From: Mycolicibacterium sp. CBMA 234
GTDB taxonomy: Bacteria; Actinomycetota; Actinomycetes; Mycobacteriales; Mycobacteriaceae
Assembly: GCF_009729415.1 (NCBI RefSeq)
Contig: NZ_MPKW01000035.1
Coordinates: forward strand, 1-40,329
DNA: 40,329 nt
Direction of reading: 5' to 3'
Below, in pieces: positions 1-6,456 of the stretch (its first letter is position 1; every line of letters begins with the position of its first letter). The notes beneath the pieces are model-generated. The model ran no database searches. It had not been told where the DNA came from and worked only from the letters and a program-made list of their open reading frames with translations. A program made the position numbers and the translations under genes.

Positions 1-135
1 ATCGCCCGCCGTGCCGTGCACATGCTTGGCTCGACCCAATGGCGCGGACCGTTCTCCTGGGACGTTGTCGGTAACGATGGGCGTCGATTCATCGCTGAGA
101 TCAGGCACCGAGCCGAGGGCAACGGGTCGCGGTGA
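1..135 (+). CDS. C-terminal end of an unknown protein (partial)
   Basis: An open frame runs from the window edge to a TGA at 133-135 and gives the last 44 residues of a protein whose start lies outside. The tail contains RGPFSWDVVGNDGRRFIAEI and is basic at the end. I do not recognise the family. Its stop overlaps the GTG start of the next gene by four bases (GTGA), a typical sign of translational coupling, so it is probably the upstream member of the same operon as the two small paralogues that follow. Confidence 0.55.
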   Translation: MARRAVHMLGSTQWRGPFSWDVVGNDGRRFIAEIRHRAEGNGSR

Positions 136-548
136 TACACGTACAGGAAGCCAACCTTGCCTGGTCGCTCATCGAGGCTGTCAAACCTCAATTGGACGAG
201 CGAGAACGTAACCACGTCTTCATCAGTGTTGGCGCCGGCGACTCGTTCACCGCGATTCGTATTCTGGTGAAACTGATTGCAGTCAAACAGATTCCGTTGC
301 AACCACAGGTGATCCAGTTGTGTGCTACGTGGCTGGAAGCGTACGCGTTGCATGAGGACCACGAGCGGCTGCAGCTTTTGATCGAAGGCTTTGCGCCCGC
401 CGACAAACATCGATCGCTTGCGTTGCCGCTATCGGTTACTACGGCGAAACCGCCAGCGGCCCTGTTGATTTCCGCCGCGGCCAGCCGGCGTGGCGGCTGC
501 TGGCCCAATCGTCACGCCGCGGTTGGCACTGGTATGCGCATCGCGTAG
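132..548 (+). CDS. Small protein, paralogue A of a tandem pair
   Basis: This is a 138-residue protein of unknown function. The GTG start at 132 is chosen because it overlaps the preceding stop (GTGA) and because the N-terminus then aligns with the next gene: both read M-x-H-x-x-E-x-x-LAW. About 85 N-terminal residues match that gene, sharing LAW, A-x-x-P-x-L, a D-x-x-T-x-I segment, and WL-x-YA-x-H-x-DH-x-x-L. The remaining 50 residues have no counterpart, are rich in Ala, Arg and Pro, and could be a degraded or frameshifted tail. No signal peptide or membrane segment is visible. It is predicted to be helical and cytoplasmic; no function is assigned. Confidence 0.6.
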   Translation: MIHVQEANLAWSLIEAVKPQLDERERNHVFISVGAGDSFTAIRILVKLIAVKQIPLQPQVIQLCATWLEAYALHEDHERLQLLIEGFAPADKHRSLALPLSVTTAKPPAALLISAAASRRGGCWPNRHAAVGTGMRIA

Positions 549-563
549 ATAGGAAGATATGAG

Positions 564-875
564 ATGGATCATCACAATGAATTGTCGTTGGCGTGGGAGT
601 TATTCGCCGCCATCCGGCCTGAACTGACGGTCAACGACGTGACCAGGTTTTCGGTGCAACTCAGCAGTGCCGATGCGATAACCACCATCGGACAGCTGCT
701 TCAGCACTGCGTCCAAATCGGATTGAGTGTGCCTGCTCGTACCGTGGGTCGTCTCTACCGCTGGTTGGACGGCTACGCAGGCCACCCTGACCATGACTGG
801 CTTGGCTCGTTGGTAGCGCACCTGAACCTCGAACCTGCGAGCGCGCCGAAGGATGTTGCACTCCGGTCCGCTTGA
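564..875 (+). CDS. Small protein, paralogue B of a tandem pair
   Basis: This 103-residue protein is of unknown function and homologous along most of its length to the gene just upstream. The start at 564 has AGGAAG at 551-556, seven bases away. The shared pattern is LAW-x-L near residue 10, D-x-x-T-x-I in the middle, and WL-x-YA-x-H-x-DH near residue 75. The gap to the preceding gene is 15 bp, so the two are probably cotranscribed. No signal peptide or membrane helix is seen. The pair most likely arose by local duplication. Confidence 0.65.
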   Translation: MDHHNELSLAWELFAAIRPELTVNDVTRFSVQLSSADAITTIGQLLQHCVQIGLSVPARTVGRLYRWLDGYAGHPDHDWLGSLVAHLNLEPASAPKDVALRSA

Positions 876-1062
876 GATGAGATCAAAGCGTCTACCGTGG
901 GGGTCGATGTTGTACTGGCGCAAGGCTTTCTGCTGAACGAAGGAGTTGTCGGCCGGTTGTTGTACGCTGGCTCGGCGTGCCTGCGGCCACCTAGCAACCC
1001 GGCCCTGTCTGATCGCACCGTCGACGCCGGCTGCGCAATGGAGATTTTGTCCCAACTGGGGG

Positions 1063-1101
1063 TTGACCAGGCTCATCGGCCCTGTCTAATATAATAGACA
1101 G
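1063..1101 (+). promoter_or_regulatory. Candidate promoter with overlapping inverted repeat
   Basis: A 7-bp perfect inverted repeat, CTGTCTA (1082-1088) and TAGACAG (1095-1101), encloses an AT-rich core containing TATAAT at 1090-1095. TTGACC at 1063-1068 could act as the -35 element, 18 bp from TAATAT (1087-1092). This is the most AT-rich stretch in the 500-bp gap and lies upstream of the structured leader, so it is a reasonable promoter for the Rpf gene, with the palindrome as a possible operator. The rest of 876-1062 shows no convincing gene on either strand. Confidence 0.4.
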
Positions 1102-1213
1102 CGCATCTCATAAATATTAACGCGATGCGAGTGGCCGGTGTATCGCGCTGTCGCAGAACATTATTCGTGTGATTCAGCACCGCTGGCCACGCATGTCTCC
1201 TAATAGCTTAGTG

Positions 1214-1235
1214 CGTCGGCTGCTATCAGCCGACG
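1214..1235 (+). promoter_or_regulatory. Hairpin competing with the leader's terminal stem
   Basis: CGTCGGCTG (1214-1222) and CAGCCGACG (1227-1235) form a perfect 9-bp hairpin with a CTAT loop. Its 3' arm is the same segment that would pair with 1346-1353 to close the candidate riboswitch, so the two structures exclude each other. At the other end GTTGA (1350-1354) can pair with TCAAC (1359-1363), again at the expense of the terminal stem. These are good candidates for switching elements. Confidence 0.45.
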
Positions 1236-1353
1236 TTGGGCTCTTCCGTAGAGGTGAAGGGAGCCGGACCGATGAGGATCGGACATCTGGCAACTTTAGA
1301 GGTGAGCGGCGTTATCCGTATGCGCCGAGTCCCTGCGTCCCGTAGGTCGGTTG
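1227..1353 (+). ncRNA. Candidate c-di-AMP (ydaO-type) riboswitch leader
   Basis: The leader before the Rpf gene has the layout of actinobacterial ydaO RNAs. A terminal stem pairs CAGCCGAC (1227-1234) with GTCGGTTG (1346-1353), 8 bp with one G-U. Inside are GGGAGCCGG (1259-1267), a CCGAT/ATCGG hairpin (1269-1282), a GAGGTGAGCGG element (1299-1309) and a second small hairpin (GGCG/CGCC, 1308-1326). From memory, GGGAGCCGG followed by a GGTGAA-like element and a closing GTCGG is the usual actinobacterial ydaO pattern, and this class commonly precedes rpf and NlpC/P60 cell-wall hydrolase genes. The match is imperfect and was judged by eye. Confidence 0.5.
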
Positions 1354-1381
1354 AATACTCAACTGGCGCTGGGAATTACCG

Positions 1382-2599
1382 ATGACGGGTCGGCATCGTA
1401 AAGTCCAAACATCGACGTCTGGGACGACCGCCATGAAGCTGGCGCTCACGGGTGTAGTGCTGGGCGGCGGCAGCGGGGCAATGGCCGGTCATGCCGGCGC
1501 GGCCACCGACGGCGAATGGGATCTGGTGTCGCGGTGCGAGTCTGGCGGTGACTGGGCGATCAACACCGGGAACGGGTTCCACGGTGGATTGCAATTCACC
1601 TCCGCCACGTGGAGCTCCTTCGGCGGTGGGCAGTACGCGGCCGAGGCTCAGCGGGCCACGAAGGAGCAGCAGATCGCCATCGCGGAGCGGGTGCTCGCGA
1701 GCCAGGGTCGTGGTGCGTGGCCCGTCTGCGGAGGCCCCCTCGCAGGTGCCACGCCGCGCCAGGAGCCGGCGGACGTACCCGTGCCGGTAGCTGACCCGCA
1801 CGACAACCCAGTGCCCAATGATGCTGCCGCGCAACCCCTCAACGCCAAGGATTCAGACGCTCCGCAACCGGTGGATACATCGGAGCCGCCGGCTACAGCA
1901 GAGGTGTCCGCGGATGTGACGGTTGCGTCACCTGCCGAACAAGCAGCCGTGATCGACCCGCCACCGCTGGCGCAGCCCCCGGCACCGGAGGTTGCACCAG
2001 CGCCGCCCGAGGTTGATGCCGCGACCGTACCCGATGCTCAGGCCGACGCCGGATCACCCCAGGACGCCGCGCTACCGCCGCCTCCTGATGAGGCGCCCGA
2101 CCCCTCTCCGGAGACGGAGGCCCAACTCGTGCAGGCCTCTGCGACTGTCCCGGGTTACGACACCGCCAAAGAGGCGACACTGATGGCGCTGGTCCATCGG
2201 TACACGGGTACGCCGTATATCTGGGGTGGGGATTCTCCGGCAGGAACCGATTGTTCGGGGTTGGCGTCGTGGCTGTCGAATGCCGCCACTGGTCGCCCGA
2301 TCTTCGGTGATCGGTTCGATACCAGCACCGAGGAATCTGCACTACTGGCAAGAGGATTCCGCTACGGAACGGCGCCGGGAGCCTTGGTGATCGGATGGAA
2401 TGATCACCACACGGCGGTGACGATGGCGGACGGGACTTCAGTCGTCAGCGGCGAGGGCGGCGGGATCAGGATCGGCGGGGGCGGTGCCTACCAGCACCAA
2501 TTCAGCCACCATATGTACCTCCCGATCCCGCCGGGACCGGTCGACAGCCAGCCGGCCTCGCTCGATGCGCCAGCGGCGGTCGATGGTGCGGATCTGTGA
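1382..2599 (+). CDS. Secreted Rpf-NlpC/P60 cell-wall hydrolase
   Basis: This 405-residue peptidoglycan hydrolase carries two catalytic domains. After a signal-like segment (about residues 18-41) comes an Rpf lysozyme-like domain (about 44-118) with the conserved CESGGDW motif; Glu53 is the expected catalytic acid and Cys52/Cys116 the usual disulfide. A Pro/Ala/Asp-rich linker spans roughly 120-250. The C-terminal 140 residues look like an NlpC/P60-type endopeptidase, with Cys291 in GTDCSG and a histidine in NDHHTAV (342/343). Rpf enzymes cleave glycan strands and NlpC/P60 enzymes cut the stem peptide, so one protein could open both bonds. GGGA at 1371-1374 is a weak ribosome site. The structured leader suggests riboswitch control. 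Classical mycobacterial Rpfs lack this C-terminal domain. Confidence 0.85.
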   Translation: MTGRHRKVQTSTSGTTAMKLALTGVVLGGGSGAMAGHAGAATDGEWDLVSRCESGGDWAINTGNGFHGGLQFTSATWSSFGGGQYAAEAQRATKEQQIAIAERVLASQGRGAWPVCGGPLAGATPRQEPADVPVPVADPHDNPVPNDAAAQPLNAKDSDAPQPVDTSEPPATAEVSADVTVASPAEQAAVIDPPPLAQPPAPEVAPAPPEVDAATVPDAQADAGSPQDAALPPPPDEAPDPSPETEAQLVQASATVPGYDTAKEATLMALVHRYTGTPYIWGGDSPAGTDCSGLASWLSNAATGRPIFGDRFDTSTEESALLARGFRYGTAPGALVIGWNDHHTAVTMADGTSVVSGEGGGIRIGGGGAYQHQFSHHMYLPIPPGPVDSQPASLDAPAAVDGADL

Positions 2600-2901
2600 A
2601 AGGGTTCGCCCGAATTAGGTTGTGACCACGAAGCACCTGACAGGGAGATTGTAGGTTGCACTTCTCGGAGTCGTCTCGGGCAGGTCTCGGGTAAGTGCTC
2701 ACCGGCAGCGGCGGGCCAAACAGCAGAAGCGGCAACCTTCGCTGGGCGACTCGCCGCCATGAGCAGACGCCCTGTCCCACCCGGCACGAAGACCGCGCCG
2801 AGTGCGGTCCTCGTGGCCGGTAGGCACTCATCGATCAGCGCCAGCAACCGACGATGCCGCCACCGGGGCCTGGGGACGGCACCGTGACGGCCGGACACCG
2901 G
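2600..2901. other. Gap without a convincing gene; possible modB trace
   Basis: No convincing reading frame is seen on either strand. On the minus strand an ATG (2903-2905) overlaps the stop of the modA remnant as ATGA, the usual junction to modB, but that frame stops after about 25 residues, and I cannot recognise ModB transmembrane sequence. The segment may hold the decayed start of modB. Confidence 0.35.
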
Positions 2902-3133
2902 TCATGGTTTAGCGAAACCTGCTGCGCTCAAAACTTTTTGACCCGCCTCACTGGTCACCAGGTCCACGAATTTGTGGGCCAGGTCGGCGTTCTTGGATTC
3001 TTTGAGCACCGCGATCGGGTAGATGTTGACCGCCCCGGCGGCCTCGGGGAACCCAACTGTGGTGACCTTGCCGCCGGCGGCCACGTCGGTGACGTACACC
3101 AGCCCGGCGGCGCGTCCTTCACGCAGAAGGAAG
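2902..3133 (-). pseudogene. modA: modA remnant (molybdate-binding protein, C-terminus)
   Basis: The minus strand encodes about 77 residues matching the end of ModA, the periplasmic molybdate-binding protein of the ModABC transporter: REGRAAGLVYVTDV, then TTVGFPEAAGAVNIYPIAVL and FVDLVTSEAGQKVLSAAGF. Family members are around 250 residues; the signal peptide and the first two-thirds are missing. The ModA frame cannot be followed beyond about 3133, where the sequence changes character. The fragment has no start of its own apart from an internal GTG at 3099 and is regarded as dead. Confidence 0.8.
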
Positions 3134-3260
3134 GGGCACCAAACCCGGGAATGGTGAAAGCTATTCGGTTGTGCCGTTGGTGCTGAGACGAGCGCACCGC
3201 GGCTTTGGGGGCGGATTTATCGGATGTGGCTTGAAACACCGGTGTCGGGGTCTTGATCAT
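3134..3260 (-). pseudogene. 5' fragment of an unknown gene fused out of frame to modA tail
   Basis: An ATG at 3258-3260 overlaps the TetR stop as ATGA, so a gene once followed the regulator in the same transcript. It reads MIKTPTPVFQATSDKSAPKA, continues for about 20 more residues to FTIPGFGAP, then enters the modA remnant in the wrong frame. I do not recognise the family. The likely explanation is a deletion that joined the first 40 codons of a TetR-linked gene to the tail of modA. Confidence 0.45.
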
Positions 3261-3823
3261 GTCGATCGCGCGTTGTGCAGTAGCACCGTGAGGGCGCGCG
3301 CTGCGTGGTCGAAGGGCTCGATGCTGCCCGCCGCTCGGCACAAGACGTGGGCGCCCTGCAGGATCGCGATGAGCATCTGCGCGAGGTCGGAGGCAGCGTT
3401 GCTGTCCATGCCCGCTGACGCGAGGCGCTCGGCGAGTTGGTCAACCCACGAGGACAAGGAGGCCGCTGCGACGACCCGCAGCGGGTCGGACTCACCAGCG
3501 GAGCCCACAGCGACAGCGGCTACCGCACATCCTCCGCCGGCGGCGGAGGCTTCGACGGAGGGCCGCACTCCGTCAATGAAAGACTCGACCACACCGCGTG
3601 GGCTCGTCGCATCCAGAGCGGCGAGGTATCCGCAAACTTCGCGGCCGTTGGCTTCCGCTGCCTCTGCCGCCATCTGGGTCTTTCCGCCCGGAAAGTGATG
3701 GTAGATACCGCCTCTGGCGGCGCCACTGCGCGCGAGGACGTCACTGAACGACATGCCCGCCAATCCGCGCTGTTGGAGCTCCGCGATGGCGGCATCGATC
3801 ATTCGCCCTCGAGTGTCGCGCAT
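3257..3823 (-). CDS. TetR-family repressor (LmrA/YxaF-like)
   Basis: This 188-residue regulator has an N-terminal helix-turn-helix (about residues 5-50) ending in ARGGIYHHFPGGK, the recognition-helix pattern of LmrA/YxaF-type TetR proteins, and a ligand domain with the GGGCAVAAVAV element of that subgroup. The ATG at 3823 is preferred over the one at 3859 because GGGAG lies seven bases upstream and the helix-turn-helix then begins normally. Two palindromic sites lie just upstream (3845-3894), between this gene and the divergent tautomerase/VOC pair, so autoregulation and repression of those genes is the natural reading. It resembles the TetR at 8713-9291 in family but not in operator sequence. 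Confidence 0.85.
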   Translation of the reverse strand: MRDTRGRMIDAAIAELQQRGLAGMSFSDVLARSGAARGGIYHHFPGGKTQMAAEAAEANGREVCGYLAALDATSPRGVVESFIDGVRPSVEASAAGGGCAVAAVAVGSAGESDPLRVVAAASLSSWVDQLAERLASAGMDSNAASDLAQMLIAILQGAHVLCRAAGSIEPFDHAARALTVLLHNARST

Positions 3824-3844
3824 AGTTGGCTCCCTGCAGGACTT

Positions 3845-3894
3845 GACTAGTACGACCATCCTAGTACCGTTTGACTAGTACGACCGTCCTAGTC
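3845..3894. promoter_or_regulatory. Tandem TetR operator
   Basis: Two nearly identical 22-bp palindromes start at 3845 and 3873, 28 bp apart. Each has arms GACTAG and CTAGT(C) around a core ACG-N2-CGT (the first copy has one core change and a different last base). The second copy is almost perfectly symmetrical. They sit between the divergent TetR and tautomerase-like genes, which fits operators for this TetR. Confidence 0.75.
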
Positions 3895-3913
3895 CTCGAC
3901 CTTTGGAGTCTTG

Positions 3914-4159
3914 ATGCCCACACTTCCCGACATTGGGCTGCCGTCGGTGGACGACGGGCGCGCATTCATCCACGCGGCGACCCAGATCGTCGCCGAATCG
4001 GCACGACCCGACCACGATCCGACCAATATCTGGGTCCACGTGATCAACGCACCCGGCGGGGGTTGGGGCATCGCCGGACGGGCATACGCAGGTGCGGAGC
4101 TGATCGACTCAATCGCCGGTCACGCTGCGGCGAATTCGGTGATCGAGCCTCGACGATGA
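3914..4159 (+). CDS. Tautomerase-superfamily-like small protein
   Basis: This 81-residue protein starts MPTLPDIGLP, so a proline would be residue 1 after Met removal, the position of the catalytic base in 4-oxalocrotonate tautomerases. A later TNIWVHVINAPGGGWGIAGR segment resembles the conserved strand and glycine-rich turn of that family. The ATG at 3914 has GGAG at 3905-3908; a TTG three bases earlier is less likely. The gene overlaps the following VOC gene by ATGA. Tautomerases act on enol/keto intermediates of aromatic degradation, but the substrate here is unknown and the family call rests on short motifs. Confidence 0.6.
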   Translation: MPTLPDIGLPSVDDGRAFIHAATQIVAESARPDHDPTNIWVHVINAPGGGWGIAGRAYAGAELIDSIAGHAAANSVIEPRR

Positions 4160-4857
4160 GTGCGACCGACGAACATCCCGCCGGATCGGCCTGCTGGATC
4201 GATCTCGGTACGCCCGATCCGGCGCAGACGTCACGATTCTACGAAGCACTGTTCAGTTGGAACGTCGCTGGCGCTGACGCCGACGGCTATCGTCTCGCCT
4301 CGCTGGAGGATCACCTCGTTGCGGCATTCGGGCCCGCAGCAGATCCCGGCGCACCGTACTGGACCGTCTATCTTCATACCGACGACGTTCACGCAACCGC
4401 ACTCTCCATTGTCGGTGCGGGCGGATCCATCGTGACCTCGCCAGCGAGGGTGGGCGACGCCGGAGTCGCGGCCACCGCACAAGACCCGAACGGCGCCACT
4501 TTCGCACTGTGGCAACCGACCGGTCACCGCGGGTCGTGGGTGTCCAAAAGGCCGGGAACCTTCGCGGGATTCGAGCTGACGGTCGACACCAGGATCAAAC
4601 GGTTCTGGAACGCCGTGGCGGGCTGGGCATTCGATGACTCCGGTTCCATCAACTGTTGCGGAGCGGTCGTCGGAACCTGGCGACCATCGCCACTGAACGG
4701 GGAGCCCACGTTCAGCTCACCATGGCTGATCAGCCTCCGAGCCGGCAATGTGTCGGAACGAATGGCGCACGCAATCACCCTCGGCGCCACAGTCATCGAT
4801 GCCGATCGAGGAGTGCTTCACGACCCTGCTGGCACCGCGATCAGACTGGTCGCCTGA
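4156..4857 (+). CDS. VOC-family (glyoxalase/dioxygenase-fold) protein, two modules
   Basis: This 233-residue cytoplasmic protein has two tandem vicinal-oxygen-chelate modules. The first begins GSACWIDLGTPDPAQTSRFY and ends DPNGATFALWQP; the second begins around GTFAGFELTVD and ends HDPAGTAIRLVA. Both D-P-x-G endings are typical. Relatives are often annotated as hydroxylases or glyoxalase/bleomycin-resistance proteins, with few known reactions. The second module has lost parts of the usual metal-binding pattern as far as can be judged by eye. The ATG at 4156 overlaps the previous stop (ATGA), so the two genes form one operon, probably repressed by the TetR at 3257-3823. Confidence 0.75.
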   Translation: MSATDEHPAGSACWIDLGTPDPAQTSRFYEALFSWNVAGADADGYRLASLEDHLVAAFGPAADPGAPYWTVYLHTDDVHATALSIVGAGGSIVTSPARVGDAGVAATAQDPNGATFALWQPTGHRGSWVSKRPGTFAGFELTVDTRIKRFWNAVAGWAFDDSGSINCCGAVVGTWRPSPLNGEPTFSSPWLISLRAGNVSERMAHAITLGATVIDADRGVLHDPAGTAIRLVA

Positions 4858-4917
4858 CCTCGGAACCCCAGCCGCCCAAACACCCCCATCCAAAGGTCTT
4901 GACAATATCTCGACTGT

Positions 4918-4927
4918 AGGACTAGTC
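4918..4927. repeat. GGACTAGTCC palindrome
   Basis: A perfect 10-bp palindrome 60 bp beyond the VOC gene shares GACTAGT with the TetR operators at 3845-3894 but lacks their core. TTGACA occurs just upstream (4899-4904), without a good -10 element. The role is uncertain. Confidence 0.25.
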
Positions 4928-5132
4928 CCGCGACCTATGCATCCTCGAGTAGCTACCACGATCGGCCGAATTCGCTTGGTGCTGAAGTCTGTGCAGACGA
5001 CCGGCTTGGTCCGAAAGGCGTTGCACCTCAGTCGCTGTGGCGACCCGTGCTCCTGTTGGTCGGCTGTCGCTCGACCAAGTGGTCGCGAGGATCCGTGTCG
5101 CGATTGATGCACCACTGTTCCGTTCTAGGATT

Positions 5133-5302
5133 CGCCATCCAGAATGCAAAAACCCAGCCGCCAAACCCGATGCAATCGGACGAAGGCACAGGTCAGAGGA
5201 TCGCGACACGACACGGCGTTTTGCAACCTACACGGATGCAGGTTGCAATTCTGGATGGCGGATTGCATTTTGAAATGGCGGAAGTTGGCGGATCCGCCAA
5301 CT
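5133..5302. repeat. Cluster of nested inverted repeats in a gene-free gap
   Basis: The gap 4858-5544 has no convincing gene but contains structured DNA. CGCCATCCAGAATGCAA (5133-5149) is repeated in inverse at 5243-5260 with one extra base. TTGCAACCT (5221-5229) and AGGTTGCAA (5240-5248) form a 9-bp hairpin nested beside it. AGTTGGCGGATCCGCCAACT (5283-5302) is a perfect 20-bp palindrome. TGCA recurs seven times and GGCGGA three times between 5140 and 5315. Possible roles include a structured RNA, a multi-site operator or a remnant of a small mobile element. I do not recognise it. Confidence 0.55.
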
Positions 5303-5544
5303 GGACTGCAAAAGTCGGCGCCGGCTCGGAACTAGAAGAACCACCAGCAGCAGTAGCGTGTCGAAAACGCTGACACTCCCGATCAATTGCGGCGTGGCAC
5401 CGGCACCCGAATTCGGAACGCGTGCAGCCGGCGATCATTCTCAGGGCAAGCAACGGCTTCGATGTGTCGTGGGCGGTGGTTCGCCCCTGCAGGGCTAGCG
5501 CTGGCACTGCCACCAGCAGCGTGAGCACTGGTTTGCATGCCACT

Positions 5545-6393
5545 TCATCGGAGGAAGTCAAGGACGTGCGGAACGAACCGTTCGTGGTGTTGAAACACGC
5601 CGCCGTGACCGGCGTCGGGGTAGATACGGAGGCTAGCGTTGGGGAGCCGATGGGCGAGGTCGAACGATGCCCGGGTTGGGAGCATGCGATCGTCCTCGCC
5701 GTTCGCGACCAGCACGGGGTGCTCAATGAGGTTTAGGTCCATGAGATTCTGCGCTCCCCAACGTCGTATCGCAATGAGTTGTGCGGCCACGGCCCGTGGC
5801 GAGATGGGGCTAACGCGGTCGTTGACGCGTTCGGCGAGCCGATCCATGTAGGCCGCCGACATCGTTTTGCCGTTGGTTGATCGGGTGAAAAACAGATAGC
5901 GCTTGGGGTCCGTGCGCGCGAGCAGCCCGTGGCCAAAGTCCGTGATGAGTCGTGCGGAGAAGTTGCCGACGCCGTCGCCGCCGGCTGGCCCGGTGCCGGC
6001 GAGAATGATGCGCCGGACCAATGTGGGCTGTTTCATCGCGATTTCCTGCGCAACGAAGCCTCCCAGCGAGAAGCCCAGCAGGTCAACCTGTTTGGAGCCG
6101 ATGGCTCGGATGAAGGCGATCGCATCGTCGGCCATGGCCGACACAGTTGTTGGGGTCCGCCCGTCACTGCCACCGATTCCGCGGTTGTCGAAAATGATGA
6201 CGCGCCGCTCGGCGGCGATCCCGTCGATGACCCGTGGGTCCCAGTCATCGATGACGGCCGTGAAGTGATGCAAGAACACGACGGGGACGCCGTTGTCCGG
6301 CCCGAACTCGCGATAGGCGAATTGCGTGCCGCCGACGTCGAGCGCCAGGGTTGGGGAGGTGAGTGCATCGTCGATTGTGGTGACGTGAGGCAT
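5545..6393 (-). CDS. Alpha/beta-hydrolase
   Basis: This 282-residue alpha/beta-fold hydrolase has the complete triad: Ser109 in GFSLGG, an Asp in NGEDDRM and a His in DAGHGG. The oxyanion loop is LHHFTAVIDDWDPR, close to chloroperoxidase/esterase-type enzymes of actinobacteria. The ATG at 6393 is chosen because AGGAA lies six bases upstream; an in-frame ATG at 6444 lacks a site. It is the third gene of the OYE-SDR-hydrolase operon (63-bp gap). The hydrolase at 10850-11743 is a clear paralogue, sharing NWDPR/DWDPR, LAGTGPAGG and the YLFFTR-x-x-NGK segment. The substrate is unknown; an ester or lactone is plausible. Confidence 0.85.
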   Translation of the reverse strand: MPHVTTIDDALTSPTLALDVGGTQFAYREFGPDNGVPVVFLHHFTAVIDDWDPRVIDGIAAERRVIIFDNRGIGGSDGRTPTTVSAMADDAIAFIRAIGSKQVDLLGFSLGGFVAQEIAMKQPTLVRRIILAGTGPAGGDGVGNFSARLITDFGHGLLARTDPKRYLFFTRSTNGKTMSAAYMDRLAERVNDRVSPISPRAVAAQLIAIRRWGAQNLMDLNLIEHPVLVANGEDDRMLPTRASFDLAHRLPNASLRIYPDAGHGGVFQHHERFVPHVLDFLR

Positions 6394-6456
6394 GGAAGTT
6401 CCTTGCGCTGTCGTGTGGTCAATGTGCGGAGTTGGGTAGTCCACGGCGAACTGGGG

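Noticed and set aside
897..1094. 65-residue plus-strand reading frame
   Set aside because: No ribosome site, no recognisable motif, and it ends inside the promoter palindrome; treated as chance.
2600..2901. A decayed modB gene
   Set aside because: The position and ATGA junction fit, but no ModB-like sequence could be recognised, so it is mentioned only as a possibility.
5215..5275. RamB-type (TTTGCAAA) binding sites
   Set aside because: TGCAA motifs are numerous, but none matches the full RamB pattern and no acetate-metabolism gene is adjacent.
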